From positions 1-28,868 of the forward strand of contig CAZTJA010000031.1 in NCBI GenBank assembly GCA_964613745.1: a stretch of DNA of 28,868 nt, in the 5' to 3' direction. The translations under genes and the position numbers were made by a program. This document shows, piece by piece, positions 8,181 to 16,553 of this stretch. Below the pieces are notes generated by a model that saw nothing but the letters and a program-made list of their open reading frames with translations, ran no database searches and was not told the DNA's origin. The DNA is from CAZTJA01 sp964613745. GTDB lineage: Bacteria > Desulfobacterota > Desulfomonilia > Desulfomonilales > Desulfomonilaceae. Each line of letters opens with the position of its first letter. The first letter of the stretch is position 1.

Positions 8181-8225
8181 CCCCATTGGGAACACCGATG
8201 AATAAACATATGGGGTTTGGTGTTC
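8181..8225 (+). promoter_or_regulatory. Interleaved inverted repeats upstream of the dikinase-like gene
   Basis: CCCCAT (8181-8186) can pair with ATGGGG (8210-8215), and GAACACC (8190-8196) can pair with GGTGTTC (8219-8225). The two stems interleave, so they would form either alternative structures or a pseudoknot. They lie 60-110 bp before the start of the 1,498-residue gene. A regulatory leader is possible; no known riboswitch class is recognised. Confidence 0.3.
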
Positions 8226-8237
8226 ATTCCAACAAAT

Positions 8238-8262
8238 GATCCTTGTAGTGAAGATCCTTGTA
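8238..8262. repeat. 10-bp direct repeat, 15-bp period, upstream of the dikinase-like gene
   Basis: GATCCTTGTA occurs at 8238-8247 and again at 8253-8262, 27 bp before the chosen start. Tandem copies next to a start could be a regulator-binding site. Confidence 0.35.
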
Positions 8263-8288
8263 TATTCGTTCTATAGAAGGTGATTGCT

Positions 8289-11200
8289 TTGGATTCAAAA
8301 GAGCTGATACGGGGGCTTGGTCAAAAGGAACCCCTCAACCCGTTCCAAATAGCCGGTTTGATGGCCATCATTGATTCACTCGGGATCGAGCTAAACGAAA
8401 ATTGTAAACTACGCATTTCCAATTTCCCAGCGGTGATGGCCATACTTGATAGGACGGGGGCTGAAGCTGCAGAGTATTTGGTTCGAGCCGAATTTTCCGA
8501 TTCCTTGGTAACTATCGACAGGCGGTTCACTCCGGAACACATCAGTCAAGTTATTGATCTCACCACCTTTCCGGGACGCAAAGACTCAATCAGGGAGAAT
8601 CTAATTCCGTTACTTGAAGAAATCCCGAACTGGTTAGATTTGGTAAGAATTCTATCCAGGTATTCTCTGGATAAGAGTGACGCAATCTCTGTCGACAACA
8701 CCGATAGAGTGTTGCCGATTGTCTGTGCCTATTTTTTTGCTGCAGCAGTACAACCTTTCGATAAAGAAGCGGCATCCGATGCGGAATACTCTTTAATCAA
8801 ACTAATTGAGCACATCATCATTACGTCTAGTTCGCAGACTCCGGAATCTTGCGTTCACTATGTAACAGTCATAATGGATTTTCTGAAGAATAGAGTTTTG
8901 TCGAAATCCTTGAACCCTTTAGAACGCAGGTTACCTGCATTAATTGGAATTAGATCGGCGTTGTTGAAAAATGATATTCCGAAGAAAGACGATCTCTTTC
9001 ATAATTTGGATTTGCTCTTTGCTCAGACTCTCCAAACCGCATTGACCGAAATCAAAGCCTGTCCAAGTATCCTGTATGAGAAACTCGAACAAGCCCTCGA
9101 CCGACACACGTTTGCCGAGTCGGAGCAATTTCGACAAGAAATTCTATTCAAGATCAACTTGTGTTCGGAACTGGAAATCCAAAGTCGCAGATCGAGACTA
9201 AGCGAAGTGATTGAAAATCATGCGATGATCAATGAATCTGAAATCCGTGACCACATCTCTTTCATCAGGAACTTGTCCGATCAGTGGCGAGACATTCTAG
9301 TGAGTTTTGAAAATTTGATCGATTCCATTCCTTTGAAGATTCAAGAATCATTCGCCCAAATAGTTGCGGTTCAAATACTGGCTATTGATAAGCCGGACGT
9401 GAAGGAATTGCTGATAAAAGGTTTTTGCAATAGCGTCATTCGATTGGAGAAAACCAGAAAGCAGGCATCCCGGGATCTCGTCCATTCCTTTGCGGAATTG
9501 CTTTTAAATACGGCGTATACAAACGCAAACCATAAAGAAGTCGTATCATCTCTAAAAGCCATCGAGGCATTGGGAGTTACCCTGGGCAAAGCCGGCTATT
9601 TTCTGATGGCCCAAGAACTCATAGATCAACTTATATGCAAACCGCTCATTCCCCCGGCTGTTTCAAGGTACACCATTGAAGATGACGACACTGGTGAACC
9701 ATTAGTCTTGGCAGAAGAGACCGGCCTGAATAGAAGTCATGTTCAACAAGTAAAAACCTTATTGGCTATTACTGCGTCGAACCCTCGCATTATGCACAGA
9801 CTCATCCCCTATCTGATCGTGCAGCTCGAAATTGGCGGGACAAGGTTGTGCGATGAGGATCTGATCCAATACTCTATTTCAGCCTTGCTTAGATCCAATT
9901 CGTCGATCACTCATTTTCTCGTTCGCACTCTCATCAAAGCAATCCCCTATTCCTTTAAAGAGATAGGGCCTCTGGACGACCTTAGGCTCACGGCTGCAGG
10001 ACTGGCCAAAGAACTGGCGGATAGAGGCACTAAGCCGATCGGGAACTTTTTGGGTAAGCTCCGTGGAGATATTCATTGGCGCGGTAGTGTGGAAAACTTT
10101 TATTTCGTACTTGCAATAATGAGGTATTTTGAATCCGATTCACCGGAATACCTTTCGGACTACATGCCGTCTGAATCCATGCCGTATCTAAAAATGGAAT
10201 ATTGGTGCAAACCTGATGAAGCAGTGGGCATTAAAGCCCTCACGAGGCAGATATTCTCCGATCTTAAGGTGAAGTTTTCTGAAAAGGACGGGTGGACCCC
10301 GCTCCTGCATTTTGATCCCCAACCCTATTTCAACCGAGAAGACTATCCGCAGTTCTCCAGTCATATTGTTCTCAATGTCATTAACCTGCTGCAAGGACTA
10401 CACAAGAAGTATTTCATCGATAAGGACACGCTCCAAGAAGGTATGTCTGAAAAGGACATGCATCGTCTTGATGAAGTAATCAATGAGCGCAAGGAGTTAA
10501 AGGAGAAATTTCTCGTTCCGGACAATAAAGAGCCTCTTCCTCTCGCTGTGACACTTACCGAAGGAGTTGATGATCATCACCAGGAAATGGAAAGGGTGAA
10601 AAGGGATCAGCCCGGCAGTCCAATAATCTTGAGAGCAAAAAAGACGGGACATGCTTATGCCCAGAAAGCGGTTTACATAGAGGAAAGATTTGAAGCATTT
10701 AACAAGGATCTCGCTCTGGAGTCCCTTCAGGAAACCCTGGCTACCAGCGTAAACAATACGTATTTCGATCAGATAACACCGGAGAATCTCAGGGACGCTC
10801 TCATGTTCATAGACCAGCTCGTGCGGGGCATATCCGTCAACGGTCATTCAAGCTATTATCTTGAACAGGCAGGAAGAGATCTCAGGCGAGCGGATTTTCT
10901 CGGACTCACTTTTGATAAAGTGAGAGACATAATCGCTATAATCAAGAAAGAATTAGACGACATACATGCACTTTACCGAATGTGGTTCGAAGCACCATTT
11001 GATGGTGTTCTCACCTCTTGTTCGATGGAGCGACTTCCACGAAAGCTAAAAGATCTGACGACCTTAAAAGAAGTTCCAGAAAGTGATTTTTTCAAGAATT
11101 ATCTCAAGACACTTTATCTTTCGGATCTGCAAGCTCGTGACGGCAATTTACGCGTTCTTGAAACATTTATAGACAAGATCGAATTCTTCTTCGGTTTGCG

Positions 11201-12785
11201 ACTGGCGGATTCCGGCAAAAGGGTCGTCGGTAAAACGCGAGTGGCGCGGGAAACTCCTTTTTACTTTCCCGATCCCGAAGACATCTCCCCATGTCGGATA
11301 GGTTTGAAGGCTTCTCTGTTACGTTTTGCAGAAAACACCCCTTCTTATTTCGTTATTACTACCGATCAAAGACTCAAGCCCATGAGCGATATGCTCGAAG
11401 ATCGTGAATTTAGAAATGGCCTGAAATCGGCTGTGGAAAGGCTGGGAACAATTTGGGGACGTTCATTCGGGGACCCGCACAGACCTGCGCTTTTTTCGGT
11501 CAGGTCCGGTGCCCGAATCAGCATGCCCGGAATGATGACAACCATCACCAATGTGGGCATTAATGATGAAATCGCAGAAAAACTTGCAGAGAGTATCGGC
11601 CCCTGGTTTGCTTATGACTGTTATAGAAGATTTCTCCAGGAATTCAGTCAAGCTGTTTTCGGCGTGGAAAGAGAAGAGTTTCAGGATCTCATCGACGAAA
11701 GCAAAGATCGTTTCCGAGTAAACAGAAAAACTGAACTCAGTGCCGAACAAATGAAATCTTTGGCTTTCGAATACAAGAAACGAGTTGCCGAGCTTGCCCC
11801 CAAAGTTACGGAATTGCTGGATCAAGGATTATTCCTTGAATTGTTGATACATTCTGCGGTTGCAGTTCTCTATTCGTTCGAAGGAGCAGCCGCTCGAAAA
11901 TATCGCGAAGCCGCCGGTATACATGGGTTATGGAGAACCCCGGTGATCATTCAGGGCATGGTGTACGGAAATATGGAACTGGAGAATTCAGGAACGGGCG
12001 TGGTCTCCTACAATCCCTTTACAATGGACATCAGGGGAGATTTTGCAAAATGCGACCAAGGCACTGATGTTGTCGACGGTAAAGTCCCGACTATTCCGGT
12101 GTATGACTTGTGGAAAACTCGAGATACACTGGCCTCACAAATGCCTGAAGCCTGGAAACAGTTATCACGTATTCTGTTCAGAACTTCAGAACAATTGCAT
12201 TTTGATACAAGATTGGAATACACCATTGAAGCAGGTAAGGTTTTTATTCTTCAAATCCGAAAAGATCGAGAGAGACGAGAACGTGTTCCGTCACTGAGGT
12301 CTTCAGGTTATAAGGTGATCGCGGAGGGGACAGGGGTTTCCGGTACTATCTTTCGAGGAATTTTAGTTACGGATCGAAATCAAATTGCTCCATTCAGACA
12401 CATCAACAAAGCACAATCCATAATAGACGCCATGAACGAGCAACTGCCTGAATGTGATAAGCTCGATGGATTCATCTTTGTTGTAAACGACCCTATTCCC
12501 GAAGAAATTATGGAAGATGTCTTTTCCTTGCCGGTTTCCACGGCTCTGATCAGCAGACAGGGTGGTCGGGGAGCCCATGCTGCGGATATCGCGAAGGCCC
12601 TGAACAAAGTGTACGTTGGTCAAGTACATGAAATAGCCAAATTTTCAGGAAAACCTGAGCACATTAAATTCAATGATGAAAATGTTGTAGTTGGTAGTAA
12701 AATGATTATCCACGGACAGACCGGCGAAGTCGGAGTATACGGAAATCGGGGGACTACTCAGAATTGTTCGATTCCCACAGCATAG
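8289..12785 (+). CDS. Giant PPDK/PEP-synthase-like protein (ATP-grasp plus phosphohistidine domains)
   Basis: The product is about 1,498 residues. Residues 1 to about 870 are alpha-helical and match no family I recognise. Residues about 960-1330 are a pyruvate-phosphate-dikinase N-terminal (ATP-grasp) domain: SVRSGARISMPGM near 1070, then NSGTGVVSYNPFTMDIRGDF and FILQIRKDRERRE. The C-terminus (about 1340-1490) is the swivelling phosphohistidine domain. PPDK's TSHAA is replaced by GAHAAD, keeping the histidine (near 1430). The PEP/pyruvate TIM barrel is absent, so it is not a standard PPDK or PEP synthase; it would phosphorylate some other acceptor, as rifampin or glucan/water dikinases do. 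TTG at 8289 is chosen because AAGGTGA lies at 8277-8283; GTG at 8280 would overlap that site. The acceptor is unknown. Confidence 0.82.
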   Translation: MDSKELIRGLGQKEPLNPFQIAGLMAIIDSLGIELNENCKLRISNFPAVMAILDRTGAEAAEYLVRAEFSDSLVTIDRRFTPEHISQVIDLTTFPGRKDSIRENLIPLLEEIPNWLDLVRILSRYSLDKSDAISVDNTDRVLPIVCAYFFAAAVQPFDKEAASDAEYSLIKLIEHIIITSSSQTPESCVHYVTVIMDFLKNRVLSKSLNPLERRLPALIGIRSALLKNDIPKKDDLFHNLDLLFAQTLQTALTEIKACPSILYEKLEQALDRHTFAESEQFRQEILFKINLCSELEIQSRRSRLSEVIENHAMINESEIRDHISFIRNLSDQWRDILVSFENLIDSIPLKIQESFAQIVAVQILAIDKPDVKELLIKGFCNSVIRLEKTRKQASRDLVHSFAELLLNTAYTNANHKEVVSSLKAIEALGVTLGKAGYFLMAQELIDQLICKPLIPPAVSRYTIEDDDTGEPLVLAEETGLNRSHVQQVKTLLAITASNPRIMHRLIPYLIVQLEIGGTRLCDEDLIQYSISALLRSNSSITHFLVRTLIKAIPYSFKEIGPLDDLRLTAAGLAKELADRGTKPIGNFLGKLRGDIHWRGSVENFYFVLAIMRYFESDSPEYLSDYMPSESMPYLKMEYWCKPDEAVGIKALTRQIFSDLKVKFSEKDGWTPLLHFDPQPYFNREDYPQFSSHIVLNVINLLQGLHKKYFIDKDTLQEGMSEKDMHRLDEVINERKELKEKFLVPDNKEPLPLAVTLTEGVDDHHQEMERVKRDQPGSPIILRAKKTGHAYAQKAVYIEERFEAFNKDLALESLQETLATSVNNTYFDQITPENLRDALMFIDQLVRGISVNGHSSYYLEQAGRDLRRADFLGLTFDKVRDIIAIIKKELDDIHALYRMWFEAPFDGVLTSCSMERLPRKLKDLTTLKEVPESDFFKNYLKTLYLSDLQARDGNLRVLETFIDKIEFFFGLRLADSGKRVVGKTRVARETPFYFPDPEDISPCRIGLKASLLRFAENTPSYFVITTDQRLKPMSDMLEDREFRNGLKSAVERLGTIWGRSFGDPHRPALFSVRSGARISMPGMMTTITNVGINDEIAEKLAESIGPWFAYDCYRRFLQEFSQAVFGVEREEFQDLIDESKDRFRVNRKTELSAEQMKSLAFEYKKRVAELAPKVTELLDQGLFLELLIHSAVAVLYSFEGAAARKYREAAGIHGLWRTPVIIQGMVYGNMELENSGTGVVSYNPFTMDIRGDFAKCDQGTDVVDGKVPTIPVYDLWKTRDTLASQMPEAWKQLSRILFRTSEQLHFDTRLEYTIEAGKVFILQIRKDRERRERVPSLRSSGYKVIAEGTGVSGTIFRGILVTDRNQIAPFRHINKAQSIIDAMNEQLPECDKLDGFIFVVNDPIPEEIMEDVFSLPVSTALISRQGGRGAHAADIAKALNKVYVGQVHEIAKFSGKPEHIKFNDENVVVGSKMIIHGQTGEVGVYGNRGTTQNCSIPTA

Positions 12786-14542
12786 GTCATTTATTACTAG
12801 AGACCGGCCGCATTTCTAAGACTGATTATGCCGAAGCCATAAGTATCGCCAAGAAGACGGCCAAGAGTGCTCATGAGATACTCTTAAGCACCGGCAAAAT
12901 TTCCGTTGATGAACTTGTTCAGGCGATTACTATTCATGTGGATATTACCCTTCTGAAAGAAGCATTGGGTTTAGAGAAGAACAGTCGAACTGAAGGCAAA
13001 CACGCACGTCCATTGGGAGCTTATCTTGAACGCATCTCAATGCTCTTTAAAATGGGCGTTTTGATCAGTAATCAAAAAAACGTGGCAGCTTTACTTGACC
13101 TGCTCATCAGAGAAGCTCCCAGCATCATGAATGCTGAGCGGGCAACTATCTTCATTGCCGATTTCGACCGAAAGGAACTCTATTCACATTTGGGCGTCGG
13201 CCTTACCCACGATCAAATTCGAATTCCCTGGGACAGCGGTATCGCAGGATGGGTGTTTACACACGGTAAGCCGCTCAACATCGTTGAACCTTATAAAGAT
13301 CCCCGCTTCAATCGTGGAGTAGATCCGAGGACGGGCTTTGTCACAAAAAACTTACTTTGCGTTCCCTTGCGGGTGCCTGCCGGTGTATCAATCGGAGTTT
13401 TTCAGGTTTTGAATAAGAGAGCAGGTGTATTTACTTCCACTGATACGGAAATACTCGAAATTTTGGCATCTCAGGCAGCACGATCATTAGAACATGCTCT
13501 TGAATGGGACAAACTTAACCAGCAATCAGGAACTATAACGAGAGACAATGTTGACCTAAAGACGGTTCTGCACAATAGAGATCCTCTTGACGAGATTATC
13601 GGAGCCACAAAACCAATCCAAGAAGTACGGACACTCATTCGTAAGGTCTCACCGACGGATAGCACCGTTCTTATACAGGGGGAATCAGGCACCGGAAAAG
13701 AACTTGTTGCTCGAGCAATTCACAAATTAAGCTCTCGCTCGGATCAGCCGTTGATCACTCTAAATTGTGCCGCCATCCCTGCAGAACTGATAGAGAGCGA
13801 GCTGTTTGGCCATAGAAAAGGATCTTTTACCGGAGCGGTGAGTGATCACAAAGGAGTATTCAGAGCTGCACATAAGGGGACACTTTTCCTCGATGAGATC
13901 GAAACCATGTCACCGGCAATGCAGGTTAAAGTACTGAGAGCCATCCAGGTCGGCGAGATCAAGTCCATCGGTGAAACGACCTCTCAAATAGTGGATGTCA
14001 GACTCATAGCCGCAACTAACCGAGATTTACTGAGCCTAATCAAAGAGGGTCGTTTTCGTGAAGACCTGTTCTATCGAGTTAATGTTTTCCCCATTATTAT
14101 TCCACCCCTGCGAGACCGGGTTGACGACATACCTCTCTTGGCAAAACACTTTTTGGACAAATTCAATTTTCAAACGGGCAGTGCCGTAAAGAAGATTGAT
14201 TCCACGGCATTGGACATAATGACCCGATACAACTGGCCTGGAAATGTGCGGGAATTGGAGAACGAAATTGAACGGGCTCACATATTGACGGGAGATGAGA
14301 CGAATATTTCAGTTCGCTGTTTATCACAACGCATCACCCAATTTCTTGAGAAAATCGTGGATGAAAAGAGTAAGAATGAGAGCTTAAAACTTAAGGAAGC
14401 CATAGATCAATTAGAAAAATCAATGATAGTAGCGGCTCTCCAAAGTTGTGACGGTAACCGAACTTTAACTGCCAAGCGCTTGGGATTATCTCGCCAGGGA
14501 CTTATTAACAAAATTTACAAATACGGACTTACCTCATTGTAA
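12764..14542 (+). CDS. Sigma-54-dependent transcriptional activator with GAF sensor
   Basis: The 592-residue protein has four parts. Residues 1-70 resemble the helical N-terminal module of GspE-like proteins (IGHLLLETGRISKTDYAEA, repeated as AHEILLSTGKISVDELVQA). Residues about 100-245 are a GAF domain. Residues about 275-510 are a sigma-54 AAA+ domain with Walker A GESGTGKE (306-313), GSFTGA loop (353-358), Walker B TLFLDEIE (373-380) and WPGNVREL (491-498). Residues about 545-588 are a Fis-type helix-turn-helix. It would drive sigma-54 RNA polymerase open-complex formation after GAF ligand sensing. The TTG start overlaps the dikinase-like gene by 22 bp, implying translational coupling. No certain -24/-12 promoter was found in this window, so its targets are unknown. 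Confidence 0.93.
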   Translation: MFDSHSIGHLLLETGRISKTDYAEAISIAKKTAKSAHEILLSTGKISVDELVQAITIHVDITLLKEALGLEKNSRTEGKHARPLGAYLERISMLFKMGVLISNQKNVAALLDLLIREAPSIMNAERATIFIADFDRKELYSHLGVGLTHDQIRIPWDSGIAGWVFTHGKPLNIVEPYKDPRFNRGVDPRTGFVTKNLLCVPLRVPAGVSIGVFQVLNKRAGVFTSTDTEILEILASQAARSLEHALEWDKLNQQSGTITRDNVDLKTVLHNRDPLDEIIGATKPIQEVRTLIRKVSPTDSTVLIQGESGTGKELVARAIHKLSSRSDQPLITLNCAAIPAELIESELFGHRKGSFTGAVSDHKGVFRAAHKGTLFLDEIETMSPAMQVKVLRAIQVGEIKSIGETTSQIVDVRLIAATNRDLLSLIKEGRFREDLFYRVNVFPIIIPPLRDRVDDIPLLAKHFLDKFNFQTGSAVKKIDSTALDIMTRYNWPGNVRELENEIERAHILTGDETNISVRCLSQRITQFLEKIVDEKSKNESLKLKEAIDQLEKSMIVAALQSCDGNRTLTAKRLGLSRQGLINKIYKYGLTSL

Positions 14543-14610
14543 TCTCACCATAATTTGACTTCCACCGGCGCAATGACGATATTTTTATTATCGTAAAGTA
14601 AATAAGGCTT

Positions 14611-14624
14611 GCAATTAAAATTGC
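14611..14624. repeat. Palindrome GCAATT-AA-AATTGC upstream of the TM2-like gene
   Basis: Six-base arms around two bases, 30 bp before the start of the small membrane-protein gene. A second small inverted repeat, ACGATA and TATCGT around a T-rich loop, lies about 25 bp upstream. Either could be an operator or a weak terminator for the regulator gene. Confidence 0.25.
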
Positions 14625-14653
14625 TGTAACAAAAACAATTTATGGGGGCAAAA

Positions 14654-14875
14654 ATGACGCAAGCAGGTATTGCAGCTCTTTTGAGCTTGATAGTTCCCGG
14701 TGTGGGGCAGATATACAATGGAGATTATTTGAGAGGTATTTTTTGGTTGATCGTCACACCCGGTTTCTGGATTGGTACCGGAGGATTATTTGGATGGATA
14801 TTCCATATAATAGCAGCCATTACAGCCTACAATCGTGGGAAAAAATATGCTACGGGAGCATTGCAACCTCACTAA
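14654..14875 (+). CDS. Small TM2-like membrane protein
   Basis: The 73-residue protein carries two hydrophobic helices with the TM2-type signature LSLIVPGVGQIYNGDYLRG, then GGLFGWIFHIIAAITAYNRGKK. TM2 proteins are small two-helix membrane proteins of mostly unknown function. ATG at 14654 is chosen because GGGGG lies five bases upstream (14644-14648); the ATG at 14642 has no ribosome-binding site. It lies between the sigma-54 activator and the ArsA gene on the same strand. Confidence 0.75.
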   Translation: MTQAGIAALLSLIVPGVGQIYNGDYLRGIFWLIVTPGFWIGTGGLFGWIFHIIAAITAYNRGKKYATGALQPH

Positions 14876-14880
14876 GAAAC

Positions 14881-14901
14881 GGGGGCGGGGCTTCCGCCTC
14901 C
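14881..14901 (+). terminator. GC-rich hairpin after the TM2-like gene
   Basis: GGGGGCGG (14881-14888) pairs with CCGCCTCC (14894-14901) through seven Watson-Crick pairs and one G-U, around a 5-nt loop. It starts 6 bp after the stop codon. No T-run follows, so termination would be partial or factor-assisted. Confidence 0.45.
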
Positions 14902-14985
14902 TACTAAACCACACATCTTGCCGAACGTATCTGATCCGCTCCGCTTTTACGGACCCAAGTTCATATATTTCTATGTGGAATACGA

Positions 14986-14991
14986 TATAAT
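14986..14991 (+). promoter_or_regulatory. TATAAT -10 element upstream of the ArsA gene
   Basis: A perfect TATAAT lies 30 bp before the ATG at 15021. No good -35 was found at 16-18 bp; TTCATA is 20 bp upstream. It fits a separate promoter after the GC-rich hairpin. Confidence 0.35.
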
Positions 14992-15020
14992 TAGAAGTGA
15001 AGCACTTTTATGGAGAGAAT

Positions 15021-16223
15021 ATGGGCCACAGAAAAGATCCCAGAATAATTATTTTTACCGGCAAAGGCGGAGTAGGTAAAACCACGGTCGCCGCAGCAAC
15101 GGCGGTGAAGTGTTCCGAACGTAATCTAAAAACAATTATTATTTCGATCGATATCGCACACAGTCTCTCAGACTCATTTAGATTAAACACGGATTTGCAT
15201 GATCATAATAGAGGTCGGGCTCGGCAAATTTCCGACAATCTCTGGCTGCAGGAAGTGGATATTCAGGAGGAGTTGGAAACACATTGGGGCGAGGTGTCTA
15301 AATACCTGGCAGCTCTGCTGGGCTCGACCGGAATTACGGATGTACTGGCTGAAGAATTGGCGATTATTCCGGGAATGGAAGATGTAATCAGCTTACTTTA
15401 CATCAATCAGTATTATCGAGAAAAAGAATACGATGTGATCATAATTGATTGCGCCCCTACCGGTGAGTCTCTCCGTTTTGTGGGAATGCCGTCGACACTG
15501 GAATGGTACATCAAGAAAATTTTCAAGCTCGAGAGAAATCTGATGCGCATTGCTCGTCCGGTTGCAAAAAGACTTACTGATGTACCGATGCCTGAGGAAT
15601 CATACTTTGGTTCTATTCAGGATCTGTTCTTGAAACTTGAGGGCGTAGATGAAGTGCTTCTCAACAACAAAATCACGTCGGTTCGAATGGTCACCAATGC
15701 CGAACGAATGGTGGTGAGAGAAACGCAAAGGGCATACATGTATTTTTGCTTGTACGGTCTCGTCGTAGATTCGATAATTGTAAACAGGCTATTTCCGAAG
15801 AATCTCCAAGACGAGTATTTCGCTGACTGGATTAGCTCGCAAGATCAGAGCCTAAAAGACATACGAGACATTTTTGATCCCATCCCGATTCTCCCCGTCA
15901 ACATTCTCAAAGACGAAGTGTCGGGATACGAAAAGCTTTCGGAAATGGGCTCTCTTATATATAGAGACGCCGATCCGTCTGAATTAATGCATGAAGGCGG
16001 CGTGTACGAAGTAGTCCACCGGGAAAATCATTATGAGCTGAAAATAAAACTCCCCTTCATCACGAAGGACTATGTGGATTTATTTAAAGACAATGGAGAC
16101 TTAGTTGTCAGAATCGGATCTTTCAAAAGGCATGTATTACTTCCACGGGTTCTAGCCGCATTGAAACCGGAAAAGGCATCTCTAGACAATAACATGTTAT
16201 CAATAAGATTTATGGAGACCTAA
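15021..16223 (+). CDS. ArsA/Get3-family ATPase with C-terminal HSP20-like domain
   Basis: The 400-residue protein begins MGHRKDPRIIIFTGKGGVGKTT, containing the deviant Walker A (GKGGVGKTT) of the ArsA/MinD-type P-loop ATPases. IPGMEDVISLLYI and IIDCAPTGESLRF (switch II) are further ArsA/Get3 signatures. The last 70 residues (YEVVHRENHYELKIKLPF to the end) are a beta-rich HSP20/alpha-crystallin-like domain, as in the ArsA_HSP20 arrangement. ArsA energises arsenite pumps; Get3 guides tail-anchored membrane proteins. No ars genes are nearby, so a chaperone or targeting role is at least as likely. ATG at 15021 has GGAG five bases upstream and is preferred to GTG at 14997. The small membrane protein gene follows after 9 bp. 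Confidence 0.9.
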   Translation: MGHRKDPRIIIFTGKGGVGKTTVAAATAVKCSERNLKTIIISIDIAHSLSDSFRLNTDLHDHNRGRARQISDNLWLQEVDIQEELETHWGEVSKYLAALLGSTGITDVLAEELAIIPGMEDVISLLYINQYYREKEYDVIIIDCAPTGESLRFVGMPSTLEWYIKKIFKLERNLMRIARPVAKRLTDVPMPEESYFGSIQDLFLKLEGVDEVLLNNKITSVRMVTNAERMVVRETQRAYMYFCLYGLVVDSIIVNRLFPKNLQDEYFADWISSQDQSLKDIRDIFDPIPILPVNILKDEVSGYEKLSEMGSLIYRDADPSELMHEGGVYEVVHRENHYELKIKLPFITKDYVDLFKDNGDLVVRIGSFKRHVLLPRVLAALKPEKASLDNNMLSIRFMET

Positions 16224-16232
16224 GGAGCTGGA

Positions 16233-16466
16233 ATGAATCCTCTATTCTTTATGACGAAAGTAATGGGTGTTACCATAGTAGCCGCAGCAGGTGCGAGCTA
16301 CTTCTGGAAAAAGTTTGGGCCCCACCCTGAGGACCTCATGGCGGGCATGATACACCTTAAAAAAAGTGCCGAAGAATTTCAGAAAGGTTTTGAGAAGATT
16401 CTTGGAATGGAGAGCGGTTCAAGTTCAAAAGCTGAAAGAGATTCGAAACGCATCCCCATAGAATAA
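16233..16466 (+). CDS. Small membrane-anchored hypothetical protein
   Basis: The 77-residue product has one hydrophobic N-terminal helix (about residues 5-24, MTKVMGVTIVAAAGASYFW). A charged amphipathic stretch follows (HLKKSAEEFQKGFEKILGM), then a polar tail. The ATG has GGAG six bases upstream. Nine bases separate it from the ArsA-type ATPase gene, so the two are almost certainly co-translated. No family recognised; a membrane partner of the ATPase is a reasonable inference from position only. Confidence 0.7.
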   Translation: MNPLFFMTKVMGVTIVAAAGASYFWKKFGPHPEDLMAGMIHLKKSAEEFQKGFEKILGMESGSSSKAERDSKRIPIE

Positions 16467-16553
16467 TTGGTTCGAGCGGATAGGTGTTACTTAACTTAAG
16501 CTGCCCTATACGTTAAAAAGGGGTGTCTGTGTAATCCAAATCAAGTGGTGCCT

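Noticed and set aside
14543..14653. A clear sigma-54 -24/-12 promoter near the activator
   Set aside because: TTGC and GG elements occur, but none has the required GG-N10-GC spacing.
15021..16223. Arsenic resistance operon
   Set aside because: The ATPase is ArsA-like, but no arsB, arsC, arsD or arsR is near, and the HSP20-type tail points to a different branch.
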